A stretch of DNA of 64,000 nucleotides, from contig WMCF01000006.1 of assembly GCA_009792885.1 (NCBI GenBank), positions 3,732,037-3,796,036 on the forward strand, read 5' to 3'. The notes under the pieces are model-generated. The model saw only the letters and a program-made list of their open reading frames with translations, did not search any database and had not been told where the DNA came from. Positions 45,366-57,600 of this stretch are shown in pieces (within the stretch, counting starts at the first letter, position 1; every line of letters starts with the position of its first letter). This DNA is from Eremophila alpestris peregrina. Lineage: Eukaryota; Chordata; Aves; Passeriformes; Alaudidae. A program made the translations under genes and the position numbers.

Positions 45366-46621
45366 GCTGTAATCAACAGCATTGGCTCTGTCTTCGTCAC
45401 AACCACGAAAGAAAATGCTTTTGAACTACTTTGAGCTATGTACCAAACACTGCAACAGCATCACATTCAAAGCCTTACTCTGAGGACCAGCCACGAACAT
45501 TTGCAAAGCGAAGAGTGAACATCATTCCCTCCTGGGAAGACTCAAAAATAAAACCACAAACTACTGAAAAGCACACCCCACAGTAAAGCAGGCTGGTCAC
45601 TCAGCTGATCTGTACTGAAATACTCTCTTAGCTGTTGTAGAGAAGACCTAAGCTACAACAGCAAATTTGTTGATGTTTTTGGCTGCACTCCAAGATTTTC
45701 TGCGGTACAGACTCTGAAACTCTAGCAACAGCCTTCACACCAAGCACTTCACTGGGAAGCTGAAACTGCTCACTAACAATGCTTTATTCAAATTTTCCTA
45801 AGAACACAAATTTCAAATTAAGTTTCCCTCGAGATTTTACTGTGAAACAAGATTCTTCTGGTTCTACAGACTCTTCCCATTTTCGTTGGAATTATAATTT
45901 TCATATGCAAAAAAAAAATTTAAAAAACCCAAACTTTTTCCATCTGATATATAGCCTAACCTGAACTTCCCCTTCCCCTAAATCAAGCGAGATTTTTACT
46001 GGATCTTTAAATATTTGCAACCCTGGAAATATTCGCAGGAAACAAGCAAACAAACACTTTAAAAATCCACTGCTTAACTCTAAAACAACTAGTGAGCAAT
46101 TCATATAGCAGTAACAGTTCAACCAACATGTCACACCTGGAAACGATTATTTTCAGCATCGTATATATACTAATCTTGGTATATTTAGAGACACGGTATC
46201 ATGTATAAAATAGCAATACTAAAGAAATCAGGTGAGGCGTAAAGCTGAAGATCCATAAGATACTTTTGGTAAAGGGTTATTAAAGCAATGAATCCCAAGC
46301 TCTTTACAGCATAAGGAGGGACAGGACCATCCTGGTTCCTGCCAGCCCTCCCTTAGTCACCCGATGAGCTACAGAAGTTTATCACGGCACAAAATTAAGT
46401 AGCAAATTACTACATTCTCTCTCACACACACACTTTTAAAGAGAGGAAAAAATTTAGAGGATGACCAATGCAAACCCCGGACCTAAAGGAGAAGAGCAGA
46501 GGCAGAGATTGCAAAGGCCGCGCTTGCTCGGGCTCAGCCGCAGCACAACGCGGGCGGTGCGGGGCGAAGGGGGCAGAGAGGGTCCCAGGCCAGTCACCGG
46601 GAGCGCCCGCCGGGGCCGCAC

Positions 46622-46800
46622 CTGGATCCGCCCGAGCTGAGGAGGGACGGCGCGGAGGGAAGAGGAAGTTGGGAAGGGAAGGGAAGGGAAGGGAAGGGAA
46701 GGGAAGGGAAGGGAAGGGAAGGGAAGAAGAGCCGCCCCTCACGCACCCGCCACCGCCGCCTGGGCCCTCCCGGTCGCCGTGCCGCCAACGGCCGCCGCCA
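46622..46800 (-). other. CEP295: Probable CEP295 non-coding first exon
   Basis: A strong donor CAG|GTGCGG (plus 46,620-46,622) would splice to the exon holding the ATG. The transcription start is unknown; I place it upstream of the donor and below the NRF1 motif. The exon would contain a TTCCC repeat. Confidence 0.5.
46671..46725. repeat. GGGAA pentanucleotide repeat, 11 copies
   Basis: Eleven uninterrupted GGGAA units; TTCCC on the CEP295 strand. It lies in the presumed 5' UTR or core promoter. Confidence 0.97.
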
Positions 46801-46837
46801 CGCCACGTGACCCCACACCCCCAATGAGCCGCCAATG

Positions 46838-46847
46838 GCGCATGCGC
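46838..46847. promoter_or_regulatory. NRF1 palindromic motif
   Basis: GCGCATGCGC, the textbook NRF1 site, common in CpG-island promoters of housekeeping genes. Confidence 0.75.
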
Positions 46848-46934
46848 CACTGCCCGCCCCGCTCGCTCGGGCCCCGCCCCGTCCCGCGGTGGCCAATTGG
46901 GGCTCGGAACGGCGGCGGGGGCGCGCGCGCCCAA

Positions 46935-46941
46935 TATAAAA
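46935..46941 (+). promoter_or_regulatory. TATA box on plus strand, facing away from CEP295
   Basis: TATAAAA directly preceded by CCAAT, in a CpG-rich setting. An AATAAA lies about 230 bp downstream (near 47,169). Whether a transcript starts here cannot be told from sequence. Confidence 0.4.
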
Positions 46942-47269
46942 CCGGCACTGTGGGGGAATGAGGCATTTGCCCCCTAAGGCGCCGTAGGGCTCTTCTGTGA
47001 CGTTCTTCTGTGCTGGTCAGCGCCTTCTCCATGAGATAAGGGCGGGCAGCGCCTTGCTCGCCTAACGTGGCCATCTCCGCGGCTCCCTCACAACATCGCA
47101 CCGGAGTTTCCCAATGCTCCCGTGGGAGGGGCACTCACTGGCCGAGCTTGAAATGCGGAGAAAGCGGAATAAAACTGAATCCTTCTAGTTCTGCCTCACT
47201 AGTGTTACTTCTATGCAGCTTCCCTGCTCAGCGCTCTTTTTTGGTTGCACTGTGTCAATAGAAGGAGTA

Positions 47270-47425
47270 TCACAGAATCATGAAATGGTTTGGCTTGGAG
47301 GGGAACCTCGAAGATCGTTTAGTCCCAACCCCATTCAGGCTGTGGCAGTGCCCCTGTACTTGCAGTGCTGCTGTGCCTTTTAGGCTTCACATGGCTTGTC
47401 TGGGTTGCTGCCTCAACCTTGTAGC
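47270..47425 (-). repeat. CR1 LINE 3' end, antisense to plus, interrupted by an LTR
   Basis: ATCACAGAATCATGAAATGG, TTTGGCTTGGAGGGGAACCT and CGAAGATCGTTTAGTCCCAA are the reverse-complement CR1 end. It stops where the LTR begins. Confidence 0.85.
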
Positions 47426-47427
47426 TG

Positions 47428-47962
47428 TCAGGAAAATTAATCCACAAACGCCAGAGGTTTATGTCCAAAAAGGAGACAGAGGAGTCCTTTTGCTTTATTC
47501 GAATACAGGGAGAGGCCGTGGGGCATTTCCCTTGGGGTCTCTCAAATTTTTGGAGGACGTAGCCTCCTATTTATCCTAGTTTCCCGGCCATATTTCCCCC
47601 TCTCCCCATTGGCTGAGGGACTCGAGAGGTACAGACATCCCCGAATGCCTAATACCTAAGATTCCCCTTGAACTTATGACCTCCCTTTTAATTTTTAATT
47701 CTTATGGGTTTCCCTCATTGTTTCTTTCATCTTTCAATATCCAATTTCATTTGTGAGCAAACCTACGGTTTGTTTTCCTTCTTTTCCATTCATCAATCAG
47801 TGGAATCCTTGCCACTGTTTCTTTTATCTCTCAGTGCTAGTTTTATCTACCAGCAGACCAACCGCTTGTTTGTAATGACAAATCTGTCATTCCTCTCATA
47901 GCTAAGCCTTTCCTTTATAAACATAATTTTTAACTAACGCATGCCCCTTGTAAGTCTGATGC
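47428..47962 (-). mobile_element. LTR-like element, probably a songbird endogenous retrovirus LTR
   Basis: ATTAATCCACAAACGCCAGA and GGTTTATGTCCAAAAAGGAG, followed by GACAGAGGAGTCC and CTTTATTCGAATACAGG, resemble an LTR family I associate with passerines. AATAAA on minus (about 47,490-47,500) suggests minus orientation. Borders are approximate and I did not find a clear target duplication. No retroviral genes are attached. Confidence 0.6.
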
Positions 47963-47984
47963 AATGCTTGCTTCTTTGCTGCTA

Positions 47985-48280
47985 GCATGTAGGGACAGGA
48001 CAAGGGGGATAATGGATTTAAACAAAAAGGGAATAGGTTTAGATGAAACATTAGGAGAAATTTTTACATTCTTTACTGTGAGGGTGGTGAGGCACTGGTG
48101 CAGGTTGTCCAGAGAAGCTGTGGCTGCCCCATCCCTGGGAGCTGGCTCCCCCAAGACCAGGTTGGGTGGGGTTTTTAGGAACCTGGTCTAGTGGAAGGTG
48201 TCCCTACCCATTGCAGGGGGGTTGGAACCAGACAATCATTAAGGTCCCATCCAATCCAAATCGTTTTATGAGTCCTTCTC
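47985..48280 (+). repeat. CR1 LINE 3' end, sense
   Basis: GGACAAGGGGGATAATGGAT, GAGGGTGGTGAGGCACTGGT, GCAGGTTGTCCAGAGAAGCT and GTGGCTGCCCCATCCCTGGG, then AAGGTCCCATCCAATCCAAA with a TTTTATGAGT end, form a well preserved CR1 terminus. Confidence 0.95.
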
Positions 48281-51200
48281 ATGCTTCACCTTTCTTTCTA
48301 AAAGGAACCATTCATGATATGTGTAAGATTTGCAGCAGTTGGGATTTGGAAATGGAGATATTAGATACCCTTGATTTATGAGGAACGTAAATGTTATTTG
48401 TATTGAGGGATACAATTCTGCCACGAATACAGATGAGGCAAGAGAGGCTGTGTTAGTCTGTTTCTTTGGAGCACATTCCAAGGGTCTGAGCTGCTGCTAC
48501 AAAAATGTAAGAAATGCTTGTGACTTAAAACAGACCAGGCACAGAGGAGATAATCAATTGTCTTGTGCTGAAACTTGAGTGCAAAAGATAGTTATTTTAT
48601 CGGCAGTTCTTCATAGAAAAGGAAAGAAATCTTTTATACTAGGAGCTAACTGTCATAGTAACCCACCATATTGTGCCCTACAGGACTGAAACCAGGAGGG
48701 CTGAGATTACTCAATAAAACTTAGTGGTTTGGTGCATGCAGATGCATGGCTGCACAGCAAACAGACTAAAAAATACAAAATTGCAAAACAAAAGACATCA
48801 GCATAAGGAGAACAGGTAACATAGCAGTTTTATGTGCTTTCTTTCTTGCCTTCTGCATTTCACTGCTAAACTGCCTTCTTGTTCACAGACTTTTGCTTTC
48901 TGACAAGTGCCTGCAACTTGCTGCAAACCACTGACTGGAATAGCTGGTACCAAGTTAATACCTGATTGTACACTTGTTTCACAGTGTGCATATTGAATAA
49001 ATTAGACTTGAGAAGTGCACTTCCAAATGTGTCTCCTTATTGGATTTTTTTGTCCTTCAGCATTTTCATTCTGGCAATGCTCTCCTCAATAACATCACTT
49101 GTAAATAGCTTTATCCTGCAGGTCAACAGGTGAAAAAAAAGTCAAGACAGTCTATTAAGAGAGTAATTGAGATTATGGATTTTAGAATCCTCTACTTATA
49201 AAATGTGAAAGAGGTCAAATATATGCTCCTCAATTATACTGTTGAATAAAAAGGATATTATGAAACCTACATGTGCTGGGTAAGAATTTTGTTTCAAGGG
49301 TGTTTTCTGTCATTGTCTTGCAGAACTATTTCTGCTACTGCTTAATTTACATGCATGTGCTGAAAACCAGGAATTTTAATACGGTAATGTTTCCTACTTT
49401 TTACTACACACATTTGAATTACAGTATTACAGACCTGCATTAATTCCTTCCTCCTGTGAAGGTGTTCCTTTTATAAAAGGTGAATAGTGATGCAGCAGTA
49501 CTGGTGCATTTAGTCAGGGATATATAAAACTGGAGGCACTGAGCTTCAATTATTGGTCCCATTCCTCTTGAGGATAAGGAACTACACTTGCAGGAGTTAT
49601 CTACAAAGTCCCAAGATAGCCAGTGGAAAATCTGAATTTCTTTTCAGGAACAGAATGCTTTTTATATGTAAAAAATGTCTCAGAGTGAATCTACATGAAA
49701 ACACAGATTTGAAAGAAATCATATTAGTTTCATGCATTTGAGCTTGTTGTATGACTCTGAAAGCCACTGATGAGTTGGCCTGCAGAGCACAGTAGATCAC
49801 AGTAAATCACAGTACAGGCCTTGGGCTGTTCCAGAAAATGTCCTTTGAGAGCAGACTGTACTTCCCTGTCACAGAGGAGGATTATTCCATCAGTAGGTGA
49901 GCCATTGCAAGAGATTTTGGGGCAGGCACCTTGCCTCAGTGTGCTCTGTGGGGCCATTTGGTCTGAATATGAGAACCATGAGGCTGCAGTTGACTTTGTG
50001 TGGCCTGGGAGAAAATACTCCCTGTCTCATGGACAGTTGAGCTAACCAGCATAAGCAACCTCTATCTTTTACTACCACACAGGAACGCTTGCTCCTTTCT
50101 TCATCAGAAATTCTTCAGTGTCCACTCAAGTCTCTCAGTTGCACAAGGGAAAGAAGACTTTGTAGGCTTTTCTGCATCTTTAGCAGGGAAAGCCTGGTTT
50201 TAAAGGGTTTCTGTGAGCTAGTAATGGAACAGTACAAACAGCTCACCCTTGCACAGGACTCGGCACCCTGCACAAATTAAGTACTCTCCTTGCAAAACCC
50301 TGAAGGAAGAGCTTTAAAAAACATGTCATATTCAGACACAAAATCCCCCTGCTCTGAGTCCTCTAACACATCATTATACATTCCTGCAGTTTTCTGCTTC
50401 CAGTCTCCTTGCTGGTAACTGAAGTATCAGAATGAAATGAGAATTTCTCAGTCTGAATTTGCCTTTCCCTCATTCAGTATTCTTTAATGTAACATCCCAC
50501 ACTGTCATATAGTCTTAAATGTTCCTCTATGGTTCATTTTGGTTTGATGTGTGATTACTTCTCCCATGCTGTTTCCTTTTAGCACCTGGCACATGATGTC
50601 TAATTATTGTGACCGCCAGCACCTGACAGGATTTGGTTTTACAAGTGTTTGTAATCCTCCAGTTCATACATTTTCAAAACTGCAAAGTGGTTTTGTTAAA
50701 TACTTTGCAATAAGTATGTTCATATGTAAGCTTTGCAAAAAGACACAGAGTTTCCTAAGAAGGGGGCTAATCTTTATTTTTGAGGTTGACTAATCTACCA
50801 CAGTCAGCCTGTGCAAGCACAGCTATAATAGTTCCTGCCTGAGACTGATTTGGAGATAAATTCTCTTGACAGATGTGGAAGAATAGCTTTTGTTATTATA
50901 CTTCGTGTCATGTAATGGAAAGCTGCAAAGCTACGCTTTCCAGTACCAAAGCAACTGTATCCAGAGCTGTGCCTGGATATAAATTCTCAAGGTGCAGATT
51001 CTGTCCAAAAAAGAAGATGCTACAGTTTAAAAAAAGAAAAGAAAAAAAAAGTAAAATATGAGGCATAAAAGACTATGTAGCTAGCAAAAGGATAATTATG
51101 TGTAATTAAATACAGTGTACATTCTAAAATTATTGCTGTGGAAGGAAATGTCTGTAAATTCAGATGTGTTTTTGGACACATATGGTGTTGTCTTAGAGAC

Positions 51201-54200
51201 AAAAAAATGGCATGCTGTCCTATGACATTGATTCAGAAGCTCTTATTAGGGAACCAGGCTCATTCTCTGTCACAAATGCTCCTGGGATTTCACCCAGCAT
51301 CCTTAGCCCAGCTTAATGATTTGGGTCTCTGAAAAACAACCGGCCTTGGGGTGATAAGAGCAGCAACAAGTGACTAAGAACTTATCACTCATGCATGAAC
51401 CACAGTGCTGCCTAAGGTAATTTTAAAATGGGCTCTCAAACTCTCAAACAAATGAATTCTCCCAAGCTTGAAGCCAACAGAACTGAACTGGATTCAGGTT
51501 TTTACAGACAAAAAGGAGTCTTGTGTACCTGTTGTATATCCTCAGAACCAGTCCGCCTAATTACGTGGTGATGCCAGCATGTGTAGGCTTCTACAAAGCA
51601 AACTTGGTGTGAGCACATACATTTGCTGAAATTCTTGTAACCTGCACTCAGTCTTCTAAAATATATGGGGAGCATACACAGAATTTTCTCCACTTGTTAA
51701 AATATGCATAGTAACTATGTGCACTAGTAGGCCAATTATGCTCAGTCCAGTGAGTTTACAGCTGGTCTTTGCCAGCTTTTTTCAAGTACTGTGCCATATC
51801 TTGTTTGGCTAACCTTCCTGAGTTTTTTCTTCTAATATCTACTTCTATTCAATTTCAGAAACTATATTGAACATTCCTTTCTTTATTGCAGGTAGTTTCA
51901 AGCAGAAGCCTGGATTTTCTGACATTTTCTTTAAATAACAGATTCTACTCCAGCAAGATGTCTTAAATGGCTTAAAATTCTGCCTTGTAGGGAAAGCCCT
52001 CCTTATGTGATGAAAAATGTTTTTTTTAGTTTAGTTCTATATTAGTAGTAAGCATTGTATTTTCAGCATGTAGTCAAGGTGAAAGGAGAAAAATAGGGGT
52101 TTTTTTTCTAATTTCAAAAGGATTACTTTTTCTCCAATCAAATTTGACTTGTTCTGTGTTGTTTGCCCCCTCTATTTGATGGCTTTTGTTCATTACATTT
52201 TATACAGGAGGCATGGGAGTTTTCACAAGCTTCAGTTTCTCTCAGATGGGCTCCAAATGCTGTGCCATAAGCAAAAAATGAATGCAAAGACATCCTGAAG
52301 AGTAGTTTAAGGCTTTAAGTCTACAAGTCTCCAAAGAAGAGCTTTAATTAAGGTTCTGGATAAAATCATAAAGAATGAGGTTGTTGGGATCTGCCACTAT
52401 ATTGACCAATTCGAGCTCAGTATCTCAGAATCCTTTTTGGTGTCTTAGTAGTCATTTATACATAAAGCAATTAAAAATCTATATTAGGTACTCCCTTTCC
52501 TTAATGTTAGCTTCTGCTGTCTCTCTGAAAACTCACCTGTACAGCAGGTGACATACAGGATATGATACAGGATGCAGGTCTCCTCTTGAGAAAGTACATC
52601 TCATGATTCTTGGATAGTTGTTATAACGTCTTAATATTGTTTCTGAAATACCAGCAAAAGTGTTCACAGTGTAAAAGACTGGATCCTGGTTTGATCAAGA
52701 CCATCCTGCTGTAAATCAAAGAGACTACATGATCAGACAGACTTGTGGTACAGCAGATTACACTTCTACTGCAGATTAACTTTGATGTTTTCTTTAGTAG
52801 AAAGAAACTGATTTTATAGATGAAGTCATTTAAAGGCTTTATGGATGAAATATGTTTCAAAGAGAATCTTACAAAAGGAATGAGTGGTGGAGATAAATTT
52901 ACAAGAAGTGAGAATGAATTTGCACCAAGAGAAGAAATTTGGAAAAGCTGAAGAGTGAACAAATTAATTCAGAAAAAGCAGTGAACATGGAGTAGTGATA
53001 TACTGGTTCTTACTGCTCTCATTTTACTCTTTTTAACAGAAACCAATCTCTCTAAAGACATGAAGACATTTTCTGTCATAATTTTGCTAAATACTATAGA
53101 AACCAAGGAAGGGTGAAAGAACAAAGGGCCTTTAGTGATTGCAAAGAATTTAACTTAAAGTCAAGTCTGAGGAAAATAAATGTGTAAAGAACCTATTGAT
53201 GATTTAAATGCTAATTTGGTAAATTGGAGTCTCAGCTTCTGTTTTCTACAAGATGAGAGATTTCTGTGCCTGTAATGCTGGCTTAGACATTTTGGGATAG
53301 ATCTGATAAATGGAACTAAGTCCCAGAATCCTGATCCTGAAAAGCCTTGCTAAGCTACTTAAGCATAGAAGCTTACATTAACATTTTTCAATCCTAAAGA
53401 TCCATGAGCTTATAGACTTGCTGATATTTAATATACCCAAGCTCTTCTGATGTTGACAGGCTTGAAAGGCCCAGAATCTAAACTTGAACAAGATTAAGAA
53501 ATTATGTCTTTTTTATATATAGATATAGATATATACATCAATATCTAGTGTACTCAAAAGGGTGTTTTTGTTTTTTCATGTGATTCCAATATTTAGTAGA
53601 TGCTTGAAGCTAAACATACATATTCTGAAAATCATATTCCTACAGATCTGAGAGGTGGAATTCAAGATATATTCCTTTTCTCAGTGTTTCCTATAAGGCA
53701 GCTGGACAGCTGCACCTTTGACTTGACATGATTCCCTAATGGTGTGCTCACATCTTTAGATCATGCCTCGAGGTGCCAGCAAAGCCCAGGTGTTGTACCC
53801 ACCAGTAGGAGCCTACATCAGCCCTAAAATTGGAGGCATCTATTGAATCTAACCCTTTGTTTCAGATACTAAAGTAATACTGAAGTCAGTAAAGGGGACA
53901 GCAGCAGTAGCAGAGACAGACATAGGCAGCAGTATCATTGTCCTTGGTAGGGCAAAACCACTTTTTTCCCACTGGTCCAATAAAATTGCCTCAATCTGCT
54001 TCTTTGGGTGATCAATGCTCATCTGGAATTTCATCACTGTCCTTTTTAGAGGATAATTTAATTATTTTACATTTATAGAGGCAAGGTAATAACCTTAGAT
54101 TTACATAGTGCTAATTTCTTTCTTTGTGAGTAGGTTCTGCAGGATGTGAGAAATTAAGTTTCTGTGGGAGGATACAGAAAACATGATTAATGGATCAAAG

Positions 54201-54526
54201 AAAGACCATCTAAGGGAGGTGGGTGTAATAGGAAGGGAGATAATGCTCTGCTTCATAATACTTATGCAAATATGCCAAATGTTGGAGAATTCAATTAATA
54301 TTTGACAAATGGATTCTCTGTGATGCAGAGTAAATACATACTGGGCAAACAATAAAGCTTTATTGCACATTATCTGTTAACTTCCTCTCAGACAGGCTGG
54401 GTTGCCTGGTCAGGCATCTCATTCCAGTGCAGGTGGAAGGGAACAGCCAGGCACAAATCAGTGAAAGATGCAGAGATTGTTTGGATGAAAAAGACTGAAC
54501 AAGGTTAATTCTTTGGCCAATCAGTG
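48281..54526. other. Intergenic, no gene recognised
   Basis: AT-rich sequence without a convincing coding exon, structural RNA or repeat family. Short open frames here lack codon-level or family support. Confidence 0.6.
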
Positions 54527-54559
54527 CTTGCCAATGTGCTGAGATCTGCTGCTCAGTCC
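54527..54559 (+). repeat. Left copy of a 33-bp direct duplication flanking an adapter
   Basis: Starts CTTGCCAATGTGCTGAGATC and ends GCTCAGTCC. The same 33 bases recur at 54,599-54,631. Confidence 0.98.
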
Positions 54560-54597
54560 CTGTCTCTTATACACATCTAGATGTGTATAAGAGACAG
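54560..54597. other. Tn5/Nextera junction adapter left in the assembly
   Basis: CTGTCTCTTATACACATCT (54,560-54,578) is the 19-bp Tn5 mosaic end. Its exact reverse complement follows at 54,579-54,597. Together they make the 38-bp palindrome used as the circularisation junction in Nextera mate-pair libraries. It is synthetic, not a genomic transposon. Confidence 0.97.
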
Positions 54598-54598
54598 A

Positions 54599-54631
54599 CT
54601 TGCCAATGTGCTGAGATCTGCTGCTCAGTCC
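54599..54631 (+). repeat. Right copy of the 33-bp duplication
   Basis: Identical to 54,527-54,559. One base (A, 54,598) separates it from the adapter. The true genome probably has only one copy. Confidence 0.98.
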
Positions 54632-57600
54632 TCTGCCAAAAGTTAAACTTTATTCCATGGAAGTGAACTCTGGTTTAAGAACTAAGGAGACAGAATTAGA
54701 CAATGTTAATGTTCTTGATTTTATTTCTATAAAAGCAACACTAGTAGAAAAAACAATAATCAAGTAAAAACAGAATGCCTGAGCTACTGGAAGACACTGG
54801 ACTGGGACTCAAAAAAACCAAGCTTCAACAACCAGTACAAAATTAGATAAATACTAATGCTATATAAAGGCAATGAATCCTTCAGGTACTCTAGTGATGG
54901 AAGATGCATAAATATGTAGATTTACTGAAAACATTGATTTCTTATTTGCTTGCTAGCTTCCATACTGCACATGGTATTTTAATCCCTATTCTAAAATACT
55001 CAGCTCCTCTACTAAAGGTTTAATATGAGGTTTTGTTCTGAAATCCTGATCCACAGAGGGAAGGTATTTGACAGGTATATTGAAGCATACTGTCCGTTTC
55101 AGACCATACAGTCTGGGCACTGAGCTAACAAAATGTGATGAGAGTTACGCACGTGAAGTTTTAAATATGAAACTCAAGTTTGTCCTTTGGTTACAACTGC
55201 CCTATAGCTGGTATCATGCTTTGCAGCCAGGAACAATTCTAGGGACATGCCTTCAGTGCCTAGAGACAAGAAGTTAGGAAGAACACAAGAAATTCATCTT
55301 CAAAATCCCATGTTCCATACAAAACCTACTCTTGGAGATGGCATGCCCCTACTTGACTTGGAAGCTCTCTCAACACTTCAAATGAGACTTCTGTGTATTG
55401 CTCTTTTCTGTGAAAGTAGGTGCCTGCTGGGTGAAAACACAAGTCCACCATGATGCAACCAGAAATGACTATGTGAGCTACAAACTTAAATATATCTCAC
55501 ATAAGGACTGTATTTTTTTCAGTGTAAAGCATGACAGCCAAGTTACCCTTTACAGAAGTGATGCTGCTTTTGCTTCTTCACTGCTGTTGCTTAGTGATCA
55601 AAGCAGTAACCCAGGGCAGTGGAGATTCTGGGTTAATCCTTAGGCTGAAAATGCCCTGTCTCAGGCTAGAAAAGTCTCTTAGGGGCCCATCCTGTGCCAA
55701 AGGGGCTGCTGCACATCCAGGAATGAGACTGGAAAGAAAGCAGACAGGGTAGTGCCCCAGAGAAAGGTGAGGGGACCTGGAAATCAGGCAAAGATTGAGT
55801 TCTCTGCTGTGCTCTCTGAATGGTCATTGCATTTTACATTAGGCAATCATGAGATGAACTTTCAAAGCTACCAAATGACTCCAGGTTAGGTTTGTCCTTC
55901 AGCCACTCCATTCACCTGGAAAGAATGAGCCATGCTCAGTCAGGCCCTTGCAGTGGAGGGAAGGCTCTGTGCAGTGTGTCCTGAGCAGAAAGAAGCTCTG
56001 AGGTTCAGGAGCAGGGCACTGCTCAGACATCTCTTCTCCTGAGGATCTCATACTGGCCAGCCACTAAGTGTGGCATTCTGGGCTACCCTGCACAGTGGCT
56101 AATTATTTTCTCTGGGAATATGGAGTTGACATGCATAGTTTAGTTATTTGGGTTCCCCTGCTGAGCCCAGACTTGGTGATGCATAGATAGACACTCTGGA
56201 TCTCATCCTCACATTATTTAGTTGTGCATTTTTCCTTTGCTTTTGACTGTAGGGGAGGATATTAGCCCTATTTTCTACTTGCAAGGCATGTGTTCATTCA
56301 TTTTGATTCACTACAGTCAAGTTACAAAAATCTTAAAAATATCTTAATCTCTTCTACTACACCATCTGTTTAAATCAGAGATAATAAATTTTAATAAAAA
56401 TCGGTATTTTCCCAAGTTTATGATTTCTTTTAACATGCAATTTTGCTGTGATCTTTGAGTTATTGCCTCTAATAGATGACTTCCCTGTTGTCAGGGCTGA
56501 TTCTATCTTGAAGTATATTAATTTTAGTTAAATGTGTCTTGGCAGACATCCACCACTGGAATCAGTGCTGAACACCACAGAGTATTCTTCTAATTGGGCA
56601 TGAAACTCAGAGATTTTTTTTCATATGATTCTTTGCTATACAGTGTGTGCAATTAGATTTAATGAGCTCATTTTCAGGACAAGTTGGCCAAACCAGTGCT
56701 ATTGCTAATTTATAAAGGCTACAGAAAAAGTTACTTGATTACTTTCTTTTCTAAATTAAAACTTTATAGGAAATATTGTTGCTGCTTTTCCTTTTAGCAT
56801 TTGGAGATACAAAAACCTAATTTTGGAAATAAAATGTTTTCTCACTGTGTGATTTCCAATGATTGTTGTAGAATTTTGTTTTTTCCTTGCAAGTGTTTTG
56901 GCAACAAAGGTAAGTCTAGCATGTTCTTATGTCATGTTAATAAACTCAAGCTGTGTGTGTATCATATGACTGAGGAGCCAGTAGCAGCATAGCTCTCATG
57001 GCACACATGGAACAAGCCAGCTTGAAATCCTGTGTAAACACTTGGCAGCTGGTGCCCAAAGCCACTCTAACTACACTGCCAGCTCAAGAGATCCATGTAA
57101 AAATGTTATTGGTTAATACAGAACTGGTTAACAATGTTTTTTTCTGGAAATACTATCTCACTGGACACAGTCACGTGGCTAAAACAGAAGGAAGCTTTAA
57201 CCACTCTTTGATGCTATTTTATGTTATATCCTTCTGTCCTCTACCTTTAATCTAAGTCAGTGGATAGATGATGGGAGCTGGTAGGCCAAGTTTCTCTTTC
57301 CATATGAGAAAGTGGGTATGGGAGTGGCTCTGTAGGATGCCTGCTGCTGGAAATGTGACCCTCACTCCTGCCCTTTTTTCCTCTGCATGCAGCTGCATGG
57401 CTTCCACACACCTCTTTTACCAGCTGCTTTGTTCAGGCAAGGCCCTTGCCACAGAGCCACCCCTTTCCACATCTGCAAAATGGGAATAATGCACCCATTT
57501 TGGAAAAATGCATTGAGAATTACCAGCATGAACCTCAGAACAGGGGCAGAAATTATTGCTTTTGCAGTTTTACATGCTTCTACTTGCTTTGTGACAGTGT

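Larger units (their letters stand above)
46500..47170. promoter_or_regulatory. CEP295: CpG-rich promoter of CEP295, possibly bidirectional
   Basis: A GC- and CpG-rich block within AT-rich surroundings, upstream of the CEP295 start. It contains CACGTGAC (46,804-46,811), two CCAAT-type boxes, and a perfect NRF1-type palindrome GCGCATGCGC (46,838-46,847). On the plus strand CCAAT and TATAAAA (46,935-46,941) point away from CEP295, so a divergent transcript is possible. Confidence 0.8.

Noticed and set aside
46422..47134. Long GC-rich open frames on both strands
   Set aside because: They arise from the GGGAA repeat and CpG promoter; composition is proline/arginine/glycine noise without family resemblance.
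54560..54597. A natural Tn5-like transposon or an inverted-repeat regulatory site
   Set aside because: The sequence is exactly the engineered mosaic end and its complement with no transposon body, and the flanking 33-bp duplication is far longer than the 9-bp Tn5 target duplication.
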